A stretch of 64,000 bases of DNA, from assembly GCA_026122225.1 (NCBI GenBank), contig JANEZZ010002198.1, positions 620,001-684,000 on the forward strand, written 5' to 3'. The notes beneath the pieces were generated by a model. That model did no database searches and was not told where the DNA came from. It saw nothing but the letters and a program-made list of their open reading frames with translations. The position numbers were made by a program, and so were the translations under genes. Below, piece by piece: positions 21,305-32,458 of the stretch (the first letter of the stretch is position 1; each line of letters starts with the position of its first letter). This DNA comes from Heloderma charlesbogerti. Its lineage: Eukaryota; Chordata; Lepidosauria; Squamata; Helodermatidae.

Positions 21305-22259
21305 TAGGGATGTACGAAAGGGACTTACCTGGTCCTGCAGCTTGCTTCACGGTGGGGGGGAGGTGCTTTGGTTCTCCCCCTGAAGTTCAGGCCTGGGGGG
21401 GAGGTGCCCCGCCTCTCCTGGCCGAAATTTAGGCCTGGGGGGGAGGCACCCCGCCTCGCCTGGCCGAAATTCAGGCCGGGGAGAAGCGCCCCGTCTCCCC
21501 GGATGCGAAATACAAAAGTAAAACAAAAACAAAAACACCCATGATAGGCTACGTAACGATTAACATAGCCTATCACGGCTAGATTTCCAACTTCAGCCAT
21601 GATAGGCTACGTTAATCGTTACGTAGCCTATCACGGGTGACTTTGGAAGAAGAAAAAAAAAGCACGTACGCAAATGGCGGCGCCCATGGGCGCCACCATT
21701 CGCGTTCCTTATTTGGTCCCGGTAGTAGTCTACGTAAAGATTTACGTAGACTACGGCGAAAATAAGGGCAACGCTATTTGCATTGCCCTTATTTTCACCA
21801 TAGTCTACGTAAATCTTTACGTAAACTACCGGGACCAAATAAGGAACGCAAATGGCGGCGCCCATGGGCGCCGCCATTTGCGTACGTGCTTTTTTTTTTC
21901 TTCTTCAAAGTCACCCGTGATAGGCTACGTAACGATTTATGTAGCCTATCACGGCTGACTTTGGAAATCTAGCCGTGATAGGCTACGTTAATCGTTACGT
22001 AGCCTATCACGGGTGTGGTTATTTTTTTTTACTTTATTTTGTAATGGCGGTGGTGGCAGCCGGTTGGAAGACCGGCCGCCACCCCCGCCCCTGACGAAAT
22101 GCCGCCGAACTCCCGCCGGGACCCGCCGCCGAGAGGGACATTCGAGGGAGGTAAGTCCCATCCCGGGGGGGTGGAGAATTTCACCACCAATTTTGGGGGG
22201 CCGAATGCATTGGCATTCGGCCTCCCCGAGATTCGTGGAGAAATTCTCTGCCATCCCTA
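21305..22259. mobile_element. hAT-type hairpin element, copy B (955 bp), nested palindrome
   Basis: Ends TAGGGATG and CATCCCTA. From about 21536 to 22015 it is one inverted repeat of about 240-bp arms centred near 21776, with arms nearly identical by eye. Each arm holds smaller palindromes: two TGATAGGCTACGT hairpins, a GC-rich GCAAATGGCGGC palindrome, and GTAGTCTACGTAAA pairing with TTTACGTAGACTAC. Left of the core are about three and a half 40-bp tandem units (21359-21502). Outward splice-donor consensus AGGTAAGTCCC occurs at both ends. No transposase is encoded. Flanks share only GGGC, so no clear 8-bp duplication. Confidence 0.85.
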
Positions 22260-22315
22260 GGGCACAATCCTATGCATATTTAGACAGAAAAAAGTCTGGA
22301 AGGGTGCTTCCAAGA
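22260..22315. repeat. MITE fragment (CAATCCTATGCAT family)
   Basis: CACAATCCTATGCATATTTA then GACAGAAAAAAGTC matches one arm of the palindromic element at 54757-54881. Confidence 0.6.
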
Positions 22316-23214
22316 TGTGCAAGAGGAAATTATTTTCCCTTGCTTGATTAGCAAGGAGGCAGTAGGTTTTCCCTTGGATTTTCAGGTGAGGTTTACAGTG
22401 TTTCTTGTACAGTGTCCTTTACGTCTATGGGCTCTGAGTGGCCAACCACTAAATGAACAGTGAGGCTTCACTAGAATGGAACCAGAGCAGGGTGGGCATA
22501 TTCTTAGGACGCCCCACGCTAGCTGGAGAACAGGTGGGGACCACTCCCTTGTACATGTCAATGGAGAACTTTTCAGCAGGAAACTTCAGCCTGATTTTCC
22601 CTGGTCATTCAAGCCTCAGTGTGGCTTTCCTTCACCAGGCAAAACAAAATGGAAAACAATTTGAGTCAAGGTACTTGACTCTGGTGCTTCCAGATGCATA
22701 TTTTATCACGTCATCACTCTGCCTCATTCGTGGAATTTTAAGGGAGCCCCCCCAAAAAGTAATCTTCCAGTTGTAACCTGCTCCCATGTTTCCCCACCTC
22801 TTCTTCTGTTATTTTTCTTAATGCAGAGAAACCATTAAGAAGAAAAAGATGGAATTGCTGCACAGTGCCTTCTGACTTGTAGTATTAGAAGCCATCCATC
22901 TGGAATTCCCCTGTGAGAGGACACTTAAAAATCATGGTGGACCTTGCTATCCAGGCAACAAAACTCCCCTAGTCTTGATTCTTGTTTCAGAATCAGCAGA
23001 GTATATATGAACTTCCTTGGTGAGCAGTCAGAAAAAGCTCATCTGTTTTCTGAGAATTCTCTTATGACTCACTCATAACGCTGGTGTATGTGAGCTCATA
23101 TTGCCCCGTAGAAATTACAGTTTTGTTTCACCTGCCCTTTACCCACCTTGTAGTACAAGCCATGGTGGAGATTTGTCCAGAAAGTCAACTGCCCTAGGAA
23201 CAAGAGAAAGATTA
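22316..23214. other. No gene or repeat recognised
   Basis: A plus-strand frame of 107 residues at 22453-22776 has no family features. No known repeat is seen. Confidence 0.35.
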
Positions 23215-23259
23215 AAATTTGGATGGGGGACAGCAACGCTTCGGCTATTGAGTATAGCC

Positions 23260-23469
23260 GCTTCTCTTGAAGCAGAGAGCTTCGGCTATTGGGTGGTATA
23301 GACATGAAATAAATAAATAAATAAATAAATAAATAAAACGCTGCAAAACATTTTGCAAAACATTTTAGCTTCTCTTGAAGCAGAGAGCTCTGGCTATTGG
23401 GCGGTATAGAAATGAAATAAGTAAATAAATAAATAAATAAATAAATAAAACGCTGCAAAACATTTGCAA
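23260..23469. repeat. Tandem duplication, 108-bp period, of a LINE/SINE tail
   Basis: Two units (from 23261 and from 23369) each run CTTCTCTTGAAGCAGAGAGC, then CGGCTATTGGG, GGTATAGA, an AAAT microsatellite and CGCTGCAAAACATTT. The core is the tail seen at 23940-24000 and 35290-35385. Confidence 0.9.
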
Positions 23470-23939
23470 TCAAAAGAACGGTTTGACCCAGATAGAGAAG
23501 ATGCTCCCCAGACAAAAGGCCTCGTGAATGATCTGGTTGCCTAATTCACATAATCAATTACCATTTCATCAAGAATAAGCAGTTCACAGTAAAGAACTAC
23601 TGCTCATGTGCCTAGGAATCAGCTGGTTTGGGGAATGCTGGCAGCGCTTGCTGAGAAACTCAATTAATGCATAAACCTATGCATGTTTATTGGAGGGCTT
23701 TTCCCTCTCTAAGCATGCATGGGATTGCACCCTTAATATCCTAAGTCAGGTATCAACTCATACTGCTAATATCAGCATTGACAACAAGAAGAAAGGAGAC
23801 ACCTTCGATATTAAAGAACAAAGGCAAAACAGTTGTATTCTTTGGGTTGTATTTAATATTTGATTGTTGCTTCTTTAAAAATCCATTGTACCAAAGGATG
23901 GGGCTACTGCTGGAAAATCTCTCAAAAGAGGGCAGTAGT

Positions 23940-24000
23940 GTTTTGTGAACTGCCCAGAAAGCTTTGTCTATTGGGCGGTATAGAAATGTAATAAATAAAA
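23940..24000 (+). repeat. LINE/SINE tail fragment
   Basis: GTGAACTGCCCAGAAAGCTT, CTATTGGGCGGTATAGAAAT, GTAATAAATAAA. This tail is common to several fragments in the window. Confidence 0.7.
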
Positions 24001-24021
24001 CTCAGGGAAATGTCACTGGAG

Positions 24022-24211
24022 CATAGGAAGATGGGAAGCTGCCTTCTACTAGTCAGACCACTAGACTAGCCCAGGACTGTTGACACTGACTGGCAATGTC
24101 TCTCCGGGGTTTCAGGCAGGGTTCTTTTCTAGCCCTTCCGGGAGAAACCAGGGATTGAACCTAGGGATTTCTGTATGCAAAGCATGTGCTCTACCACTGA
24201 GCTAAATCCCC
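24022..24211 (-). repeat. tRNA-derived SINE, second family
   Basis: On the minus strand it starts GGGATTTAGCTCAGTGGTAG (A-box region), has GGTTCAATCCCTGG (B box), then a body ending in a CTATG-like tail. The head looks like a tRNA gene but lacks a tRNA fold and is fused to the SINE body, so it is not a tRNA gene. Confidence 0.82.
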
Positions 24212-25640
24212 TCCAAGGGGTTACAAATGAACAGTACAAGGGAGCTGAACAAGTGGGGCAAATTTGTACACTGAGTCAGGGATGAATCTCCGTGACATAA
24301 TTCTCATCTACCAGTACAGTTTCTGGTAATGATTGGTATATTGATACCTAACAATGGGCACCATCCATCTAGTCAATATTAAACACTTGTCCATTTCACA
24401 GATGAAAGGCAGAATTAAGTATGTGCCTAACTATTTTCTATTGGAAAAATCAGTAGGATTTCAATTAGGTGTTTAAAGCTGGCAAATCATGCCCAAAGTT
24501 GTTAGCAAAAATAAGATATTGTTTGTGGAATTGATTGCTTTGAAAAGTGATATAATAAGGCAATTAGTAACCCTTTGAAACTATATACCCTTCCCTGCTA
24601 AACATAGCACTGGCAACCATGGATTCATCCTGTTGCCAGTTCGAAATGTAATGTGAAGGCAAACATGTTTTGACTTTAGATTTAGTTGGCCTATATAAAA
24701 ACAATGAGACAACATGCTCCGGCTGAGTCTGCCCATGGAGGATTGGTGAAATTTTCATGCTAAGAGGCTTGGCGTTTCAGTTGCACGCTTATTCCAGCTG
24801 ATTAAAACAGACATAGGGTTCTCATCTATATTTCATAAAAGAAAGTATTAAAACTTTGCATGCAGTTCAGACCACAGTTGACTGTTCAAGTTTAACTGTA
24901 ATGCAATCAAAATCCAAATAGCATAGGGACCTGGAAAAAGAATATTGATAACAACCTTGGATGCAGATGATAAAATATAGTATTGAATAAAGGATTTATT
25001 TATTTATTTATTTATTAAGACATAGATCCTCATCAGATACCTTGAAAACAGAGTTATATTTTTAAGACCAAATCAGAAAAGCAAACTTCCACCAAGCAAA
25101 TGAGAAGTGCGAGGTGAAATTCTCAGATTACATGCCTTTCGCAGTTATACAGTAAAGGCTGACTAAGAAAAGAAGTGCTGGTAACTCTGTCTGGTGCATT
25201 GACTGGGTATCAGCTGACAAGACAACTGGACTTCCTAAGGAACGGCCTCATCCATCATTCAAAATAAGGAACTGACAATCAAAGGTAACCCTTTTAAAAT
25301 TCAAGTTTCTTGTCAAAATTAAGAATGAAACCACATCTCTACTGATGGCATCTACTGTTTCCTGTGATTACACAGTACAATTACTTAATTCATTTAATTA
25401 ATCACTTATCCTGCTTTTCCATCATCAGGTCCAAAAAGTGCTTAACTATGGCTTGAGTCCAGCGGTGTTCTGCACAGATGGAAACAGGCTTCTGCTTGCA
25501 CAGGGTATGAGCCCCCAATTTCTGCTGATTCTCCTTTTTCCCCCTCCCCCAATTCAGGAGGGCCCCTCCATGTATGTGCAGTAATGCCGAGGAAGAGAGA
25601 AAAGAAAAGGGGAAGTTCCATTCTGTGAGGAGCTCACAGT
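24212..25640. other. No gene or repeat recognised
   Basis: AT-rich; a short (TTTA)n run at about 24988. No exon recognised. Confidence 0.35.
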
Positions 25641-25649
25641 TCATAAGAT

Positions 25650-25715
<66 letters not shown>

Positions 25716-25742
25716 TACATACATATACATATATATATATAT
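25650..25742. repeat. Compound (TA)n(CA)n(TA)n microsatellite
   Basis: About 20 TA units, about 11 CA units, then CATA/TA units. Frames reading IYIYIY or HTHTHT through it are artefacts. Confidence 0.97.
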
Positions 25743-25792
25743 CAACCAACACTGTTTTCCCTCCACAAAGGGTCCATGAATGAAAACTCCTA

Positions 25793-25885
25793 ATTTATTT
25801 GTTTGTTTATGATATTATTATCATTATTATTATTAGATGCCTTTCTAAAAAAAGACTCAAGGCATCTTACAACAAAGATTAAAAC
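25793..25885 (-). repeat. LINE tail fragment
   Basis: An ATT-rich run, then GATGCCTTTCT and ACTCAAGGCATCTTACAA, the minus-strand form of the tail that ends many L2-like fragments. Confidence 0.5.
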
Positions 25886-26085
25886 GTACAAATATTTCTA
25901 TGCTGTCTCATAACCAAACTTTTCTGAGCAAAGTACATAAAATGTCCTTCCATTGCAGTGGATGCAGACTGAAGTTAGGTTGGGCCAAAATTTTCTTGGC
26001 TTTTTCTCCTAAAAGAAATTGGGAAGCAGGGAGGAAGGTGGGAAGAAAAGAAAATGAAAACCCAATTGTTTTTTATATGGGGGAG

Positions 26086-26848
26086 TAGGGATGGACGAAA
26101 GTCCCTTACCTGGTCCCGCAGCTTTTTTGGGGGGGGGGAGGCGCTTCGTTTCTCCCCGCGAAATTCTTGGCGGGTGGGGAGGTGCTCCGCCCCTCCCTGC
26201 CGAAATTCTGGCCGGGGGGGAGTGCCCCGTCTCCCCAGCTGCGAAAGAAAAAAGTAAAGTAAAAAAAAAAAAGTGATAGGCTATGTAAAGATTTATGTAG
26301 CCTATCACGGCTAGATTTTCAAAGTCAGCCGTGATAGGCTACGTAAAGATTTACGTAGCCTATCATGGCTGACTTTGGGAAAAAAAAAAAAAAAAGCGCG
26401 TACACAAATGGTGGTGCCCATGGGCGCCGCCATTTGTGTTCCTTATTTGGGCACGGGTAGTCTACGTAAAGATTTACGTAGACTACGGCGAAAATAAGGG
26501 CAACGCTTATGGGCGCCGCCATTTGCATATGCACTTTTTTCCCCCCCAAAGTCAGCCGTGATAGGCTACATAACGATTTACGTAGCCTATCACAGCTGAC
26601 TTTGAAAATCTAGCCGTGATAGGCTACGTAAATCGTTACATAGCCTATCATGTTTTGTTTTTTTTTAAACTTTACTGGGAAATGGCGGCGGCAGCAGCCG
26701 GTGGGAAGACCGGCCGCCGCCGCCACTACGCCGCCGGGACCCACCACCGAGAGGGACATTCGCACGAGGTAAGTCCCATCCCGGGGGGGGGGGGCGGGGG
26801 GATGTCGGAGAATTTCCCCACCAATTTCGGGGGGCCGAATGCGTTGGC
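26086..26848. mobile_element. hAT-type hairpin element, copy C (right end truncated)
   Basis: Starts TAGGGATGGACGAAAG. It carries five TACGTA-type hairpins (about 26273-26307, 26329-26367, 26456-26485, 26558-26594, 26613-26651) and a GCCCATGGGCGCCGCCATTT palindrome near 26420. The outward donors are AGGTAAGG (left) and AGGTAAGTCCC (right, near 26768). Compared with copy B, the right terminus is lost after CCGAATGCGTTGG. Confidence 0.82.
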
Positions 26849-27372
26849 TGGGGATTCCCTTGCATCAATCCGTGCAGGAAGGAGCAACCTGACTCAGCTG
26901 GGGTTTACAGGAGCCAGGTCTTGCAAGCCCCAACAGAGTCCCTTTCTTCATGTCTTTCTCTGCTTGGAGAAAATAACATTTAAAAACAGAGGGGGTGGGG
27001 TGGATGCTGTCATGGGAGGGAAGGGGCTTTGGGTCTGAGGCCCCACCTCCTGATGTCATCTGGCCTGCCAGCTTGGTTCAGGAGTTAATCCTACCATCAC
27101 ACCAAAACTGGTCACCCTCCCCTGCTCTAGAATGGTGCTACATTCTGTCTTAGCATCTGTTATGGGCTTGGGATCTTTCAGGGGTCACTTACACCTTCTT
27201 TGCCTGTAATTGCAAAGAGATTCAGTATCCCTTCCAATTCTGGGCTTCTCCACACATCCCATGATTTTACCAGGGCTTCTGTTTCTGGATTATTTGTGGG
27301 ATTAAGATCAGCCCTTTACATGCCCTGCCTTCCCCCTCTTTATCTACGAGTTCTATAAGTTTTATTACATAG
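26849..27372. other. No gene or repeat recognised
   Basis: Includes a G-rich stretch near 26985. No exon seen. Confidence 0.3.
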
Positions 27373-27386
27373 CCACTAGATGGCAG
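27373..27386 (+). promoter_or_regulatory. CTCF core motif match
   Basis: CCACTAGATGGCAG fits the CTCF core consensus (CCASYAGRKGGCRS) at every position. A weaker match lies on the minus strand near 36593-36606. Such motifs also occur inside repeats, so occupancy is unproven. Confidence 0.5.
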
Positions 27387-27479
27387 CATTGTTATAGTGC
27401 CACTTCCTTTTTACATAGACATATTCAAACCAACTCAAACCGCTTCTTTTTATTAGCTCATTATTTCCATTTCAAACCA

Positions 27480-27560
27480 AGCTGTGGAAATGGTCGGAAA
27501 CCACGGGAAAGGTGCTGGAGGTTGACAACGTCATGTAAAGGACCTGCACACTTCTGTGAG
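27480..27560. repeat. Fragment related to the 41080-41500 element
   Basis: GTCATGTAAAGGACCTGCAC then ACTTCTGTGAG resembles CATCATGTAAAGAGCCTGTA and AACTTCCGTGA at about 41425-41455. Confidence 0.5.
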
Positions 27561-29690
27561 TAACCCTTCCCGTCTTATAACAAGACACAAGAAGTAATAA
27601 AGTTTTAAAGATCATATTTTACATAGATAGAGAAAATGTGTTTTTTTTCTATTCCTCCCTACACCCCGGCCTCCTTCCATGATACTTTCCCAGCAGGATT
27701 CATTGTGTATAAGTGTAAAATAATATTTGTATGCCTAGCTCATCTCTACACACTCCCTACAGTAATGCCCACTGTAACAACAGCTGCTGGTGAAGTCCCA
27801 GAACTCAGGATTCCTCTAGAGCTGAAGTCAGCTGGGGAACATTTATGACTCCAACAGATGTAGCGATTCTTAAGGCAATTGAATGTATTGAGGACTTCCC
27901 CCACCCCATTTCCCTACCTGCTGCACACGCCAAGAAGATTAAAATCCCATCAATCACCACTGGAATCAAAACCCAAGGAACTTGAATCTACTTCCAACAC
28001 ATCATATTGTGTGTCCACCTCCGTTAGTGTAATGTTCCAATGAAAGTTTGTAAATCAGATTTCTTTCTGTACTTTTCAGGATGAACGCATAGGTCCAAAG
28101 GCGCAAAGAACCCCTCAATGTTTCCTGCTTCACCCTCCCTCTCCTACTAAATCACTGTTCAGTTGTTGCAAAATTGAATTATTTGAACAAATCATAAAAC
28201 TTCTGCATTTTTATAACTGACTTCCTCTTCTTCTTTTATACTGAATTGTCTAATAGAAACTCAGTTCTGTGGACACCGTAAGAAATAGCTTTAGTTCTTG
28301 CTGTTTATGGCAACAGTTTTTGTCTGAATATAAACACGTATTCATACTAGGTATGCAAGGGGTTGTTTTGCACTTTGGGCACAGAATATTTCTTATTGTT
28401 ACATCACACAGGCTGTAATTTTTTAGGCTCCTCTTTAGGTTCGTCTGTCTGTCTGTCTAATCATCTTTTCTTTAATATAATAAAACTTCAGTGTGACATT
28501 GAGGTTATAAAGGAATAGGACAATGTATACAGTTTTCCAGCGAAACATTCTTCTGAGATGGCTTCAATTCATGGTTGTATTAGAATAACTGCAGCAGACT
28601 TTTAAATCCCCTAGTACTTAACCCTTTCCTCACCTGTCATTCTCCTCCTTGAATCTGCCCCCCCCCTCAAGATTCCTGATTCATGTTTACCCTTATAACT
28701 ATATGAGGGGGAAATTCTGAGGGTTCAGTATGAAGCACAGGAGTGGCTATCAGGGCTAGGATTAAGCATTAACCTGCTTCTTCTCCGCTTAAAATGTGCT
28801 CCTCCTAAACACATTTTAATTTTAAAATTGGCTGCCAAACCTTTATTTCCTACATTGTGTGTGTAACGTGTAGTTTAGAAAAAGGTAAAATCAGTGAATG
28901 AATGAATGTGGCTGTTCCACAGTTACGGATCGGAACTCCCTTCTCCTGGATACTTGCCAAAGGCCTGTTGTATTAAAGACATACAGAGTGAAAGTACACT
29001 CCTTTCCTTTATGTGGGGACAGGATGTTGTGCTATTGGCACATGATTGGGGCTTACAAGATCACCCTACAGAGACACTGCAATTAAGGAACGCTTTTTAT
29101 AATCGTGCAGAAAGGCCCTAAGTAAACACCTGATGAGTATTGTAAATTCTGTGTCCATATCAGCAGTTCCCAGGGCAATTTGCCAGGCAACAGAGATTTC
29201 CTGTGTTGAGCAAAATCCCACGGTTAAAACCATATGGATAATATAAAAACTGGTCCCATTTACCGAAAAGGGAAACAATATGTGACCAACTAATAGGGTA
29301 TGGATATAAAAACTAGCTTGGCTTGCAGAGAACCTTGAAATGTAAATACTAATAAATGCATTTGTGTTTTAGGTTGTACTTTGGCGTCTGACATTTATTC
29401 CATTTCACCTTACTCTAGAACAGATACATTATTTGTAGGGACTTGTGTCCTGAAACTGCAGAGCATTCTTTATATTCACAGTGTGGCATGAGAGGCAGTT
29501 AAATTCAGTCCATTTTTTTATGCTTCTAAATCCAGTGTATTTCAAGGGACCTTATATCAATTAGGCCTTTCTGGCCCTTAGTTCCTCTGGCTATGCATTA
29601 AATGGCCAATAAGGGACCATCTGGGGATTCCATCTCTCTGCATCCAATTAAGATTCTGCTCTAGAAAGGGGATTGATTCTATGCTCTCTT
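27561..29690. other. No gene or repeat recognised
   Basis: About 2.1 kb of low-CpG sequence with no recognised exon or repeat. A short (CTGT)n run lies near 28445. Confidence 0.35.
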
Positions 29691-30000
29691 AGGGCTTGTT
29701 CACACAACCATGTTGAGGATTTGTTTAATGCATTGGTGCGGTGGTGGCTTTTTTTCTTTTATCAGCCTGGATTGAATGAGAACATGGTGAAATACTTGTG
29801 AGTCTATGTTGACCAAGCAGACTCCAACTTAGAGTTCCAGAGCAAACATTGCACACAGATAGTTGATAACGGCACACTAAATCAAGGCCAGGTACACGGT
29901 GATGTGCCAACTTGCCAAGACAATTGCTTTACCAAGCCAAATTGATGAAGTTGCCATGGATGGAAAGTAACCACTAAAAGTGATTGTATGAATCAGTCCT
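29691..30000. mobile_element. Possible short inverted-repeat element
   Basis: Left end GGGCTTGTTCACACAACCA and right end TGATTGTATGAATCAGTCCT are roughly inverted. Interior is unassigned. The ends resemble those of 31899-32305 only weakly. Confidence 0.35.
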
Positions 30001-30442
30001 TCACCATTATAAATGATTGATGGAGACTGGGGTCAACCCTGAGACTTGATTCAGTACTATAGTACTTAGTACTATAAACATGTAGCATTTATAAAGCACT
30101 TCTCATACATTATCTCCAGAATCCTTAGAACCACTCAGTACGGCAGGCCACTATCGTTCTGAAAGACAGGCTACAAGGGGTGCTGACCCTAAGATTGTTA
30201 TCTAAAGCCATGGAGAAAACTCATGGCTGAGGTAAAATTGGAAGACTTTGTGACTCGCAGCTCACATTCTTAACTAGTTCAGCAAGACACTTTTTAATGG
30301 AACAGTTTAAAGACGTGGGAATATTTAATGCAAGTCACTCCTGGTTCTGGAAAAAACATTCTTAACATTTCCAACTATATATGGTTTCTGTCCTTCAATC
30401 AAAAATCATCCTCTCCCCCCCTCCCCCCCTCCATATGTGCGC

Positions 30443-30480
30443 ACACACACACTCACACACACACACACACACACACACAC
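30443..30480. repeat. (CA)n microsatellite
   Basis: About 18 CA units with one CT interruption. Confidence 0.95.
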
Positions 30481-30593
30481 GTACCATGGGTGGGCATCTT
30501 GTGGTTCTTCAGCTATTTTGTCCTATTTTTGTCCTATCACAGCCAATGGTGAGGGATAATAGGAACTGATAGGATGACATACGCACATACACC

Positions 30594-30659
30594 TGTGTGT
30601 GTGTGTGTATGTGTGTGCGCGCACGTGTGCACGTGCATGCACACACGCACACACACACC
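30594..30659. repeat. TG/CA alternating tract
   Basis: A TG run passes into GCGCGCACGTGTGCACGTG and then a CA run. It forms an imperfect palindrome and could adopt Z-DNA. Confidence 0.9.
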
Positions 30660-30789
30660 TATAGGCACTCTTTCTTTCTCCACGGTGTGCTGGATCTTGT
30701 GCAGAATATGTGTGGGGAGGGTAACCCTTTGAGTTTCATTCTGTGGCGACTGAAAGGATTAATTCATTACTTGCAATGTCCTTAAATAA

Positions 30790-31080
30790 TCCTCTCCTTT
30801 CTCTCCTTTGAGCTTAAGCACTGAATAGCTATGTCACTTTGCATTATTTATAAAAAGGCACAACATGTTTATTGTACATTTGGATTACAGCCGTTTGTCT
30901 GTACATAACTCTGCCGCAATGTGATGACATGATTCTTCAGCTCAAAATTCATTATGAAGCACACTCGCATACCACAGTGTACACCCTGAACTCTGTTTTG
31001 GAGCCAGTTAGTCTTAAGGCTTACATTTACAATGATTACAAAAATCAGAAACAGTACTAATTCTTATTTAGGCTTTTGGT
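30790..31080. other. Candidate conserved non-coding stretch
   Basis: Repeat-free, AT-rich but non-repetitive, with motifs such as TTTGCATTATTTATAAAAAG and ATTTACAATGATTACAAA. I see no coding frame of note. Conservation cannot be tested here. Confidence 0.25.
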
Positions 31081-31510
31081 TTTTAAAATGTTTTAATACT
31101 TCTCTGGGCTTCTTCCAATTTACATCATTTGATCAAACAATATTTTTTTTGGTGAATATTTGTGCATACCATCTCAGCGCGCAGCAATGGTGAAAGAGGC
31201 AATGCCTTCCATTTTAGGAATTATTAGCAGAGCAACTGAAAATAAAAACAGTGTCGTAATGCCTTTATACAATCTAGGCTGTGGTAACAGTTGGGATTTT
31301 GTGTACAGATCCCGTCACCCCATCTCAAAAAGGATTTAGGGGGGCTGGAAAAGGTGTGCATGCGCACGCACACACGCACACACACAAGACAACCAAAACA
31401 ATCAAGTGGATCAGAGAACTTTCTCTACAAGAAGAAGCCAAATTTTAGCTTAGAAAAATGGCTATGGCAGGGAAAGGACAGAGTTTTATAAAATTATACT
31501 TGGGGTAGAG

Positions 31511-31624
31511 TAGTCTTCCCCAACCTGGTGCCCTCTGGATGTGTTGGACTACAACTTCCATCACCCCAACCCATTTACCAAAGTGGGTGGGGTGATGGGA
31601 GTTGATGGGATTTGGGGAAGGCTG
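31511..31624. mobile_element. Short palindromic hAT-type MITE
   Basis: GTCTTCCCCAACCTGGTGCC and GGACTACAACTTCCATCACC on the left; a shortened right arm ends TTTGGGGAAGGCTG. Confidence 0.8.
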
Positions 31625-31639
31625 GTTTAGAGAGAACAG

Positions 31640-31898
31640 ATATTGATGCATTTTTTCCCTTCCCCCCAAAATGAGAACTTTGGGTAACACAATAGAATTG
31701 ATCAGCAGTAGATTCAAAACAGAAAAAAGAAAGTACTTTTTCACATTAAGTTACAGAATTAACTGCCAGAATTAACAGAATCAACTGTCCTGCTGATGGG
31801 TAGCGGTTTAGATGGCCTTAAAGGGGAATTAGATGAATTCATGGGAAGTCTGCTAATGGGTATTACCTTTTTTAGGACCTCCAGGTTGAGAGTCAATG
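31640..31898 (+). mobile_element. CR1-type LINE 3' end, left part
   Basis: AGGTAGCGGTTTAGATGGCC-like and CTTAAAGGGGAATTAGATGA blocks match the CR1 3' region at 9658-10196. It is interrupted at about 31898 by a MITE and resumes at 32306. Confidence 0.7.
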
Positions 31899-32305
31899 AC
31901 CCAGTTCACACATAACAATCAACCATGGGTAACCCATGGCTGGTTGAGGCCACGCGAAAGCGCACTGCCTCCCTCCTGCTTGCTGTTTCCGCTTTGCATC
32001 TGGTTTAGCAAACAACCCAGGAACGTTCCTGGGTTTTTCGGCTTAATGTGCAAACCCAGCACTCTGGGTTCTTGAGGGAGAAACAACCCAGAGTTTTAAC
32101 CCAACAAAAAGCCATGGGTTAAAACCCTAGTGGTTTCACCTTCAACAAACCAGAGTCCCAGGTTCGCATGTCACACCAAACGATGGGGCATTCCTGGGTC
32201 GTTTGCTAAACTGGATGCAAAGCAGAAGGGGAGAGTGGGTGGGAGGCAGTGCATGCACTTGCACATGCCCCAACAACCCATTGGTTGCCATTATGTGTGT
32301 ACCAG
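31899..32305. mobile_element. Palindromic MITE inserted in a CR1 copy
   Basis: Left arm has ACCCAGTTCACACATAACAA and CATCTGGTTTAGCAAACAAC; right arm has GTCGTTTGCTAAACTGGATG and CCATTATGTGTGTACCAGG. Arms are about 180 bp and imperfect. No coding capacity. Superfamily not assigned. Confidence 0.75.
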
Positions 32306-32458
32306 GTGCCTCTGAATACCAGGAGCAAATAGAGAGGGAGGGCTGTTGTCTCCATGTGCTGCTTTTTGGAATCATCTGGATAGTCCAACTTGGGAACAAG
32401 ACGCTGGCCTGGATCAACCCTTGGTCTGATCCAGCAAGGCTCTTCTTATGTTCTTATT
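32306..32458 (+). mobile_element. CR1-type LINE 3' end, right part
   Basis: GTGCCTCTGAATACCAGGAG, then CTGGATCAACCCTTGGTCTG and ATCCAGCAAGGCTCTTCTTA with the terminal TGTTCTTA. It continues the 31640-31898 fragment. Confidence 0.8.

Noticed and set aside
24160..24211. tRNA gene on the minus strand
   Set aside because: A- and B-box motifs are present but the sequence continues into a SINE body and lacks a proper acceptor stem.
25402..25783. Frames reading IYIYIY / HTHTHT
   Set aside because: They cross the TA/CA microsatellite and have no other support.
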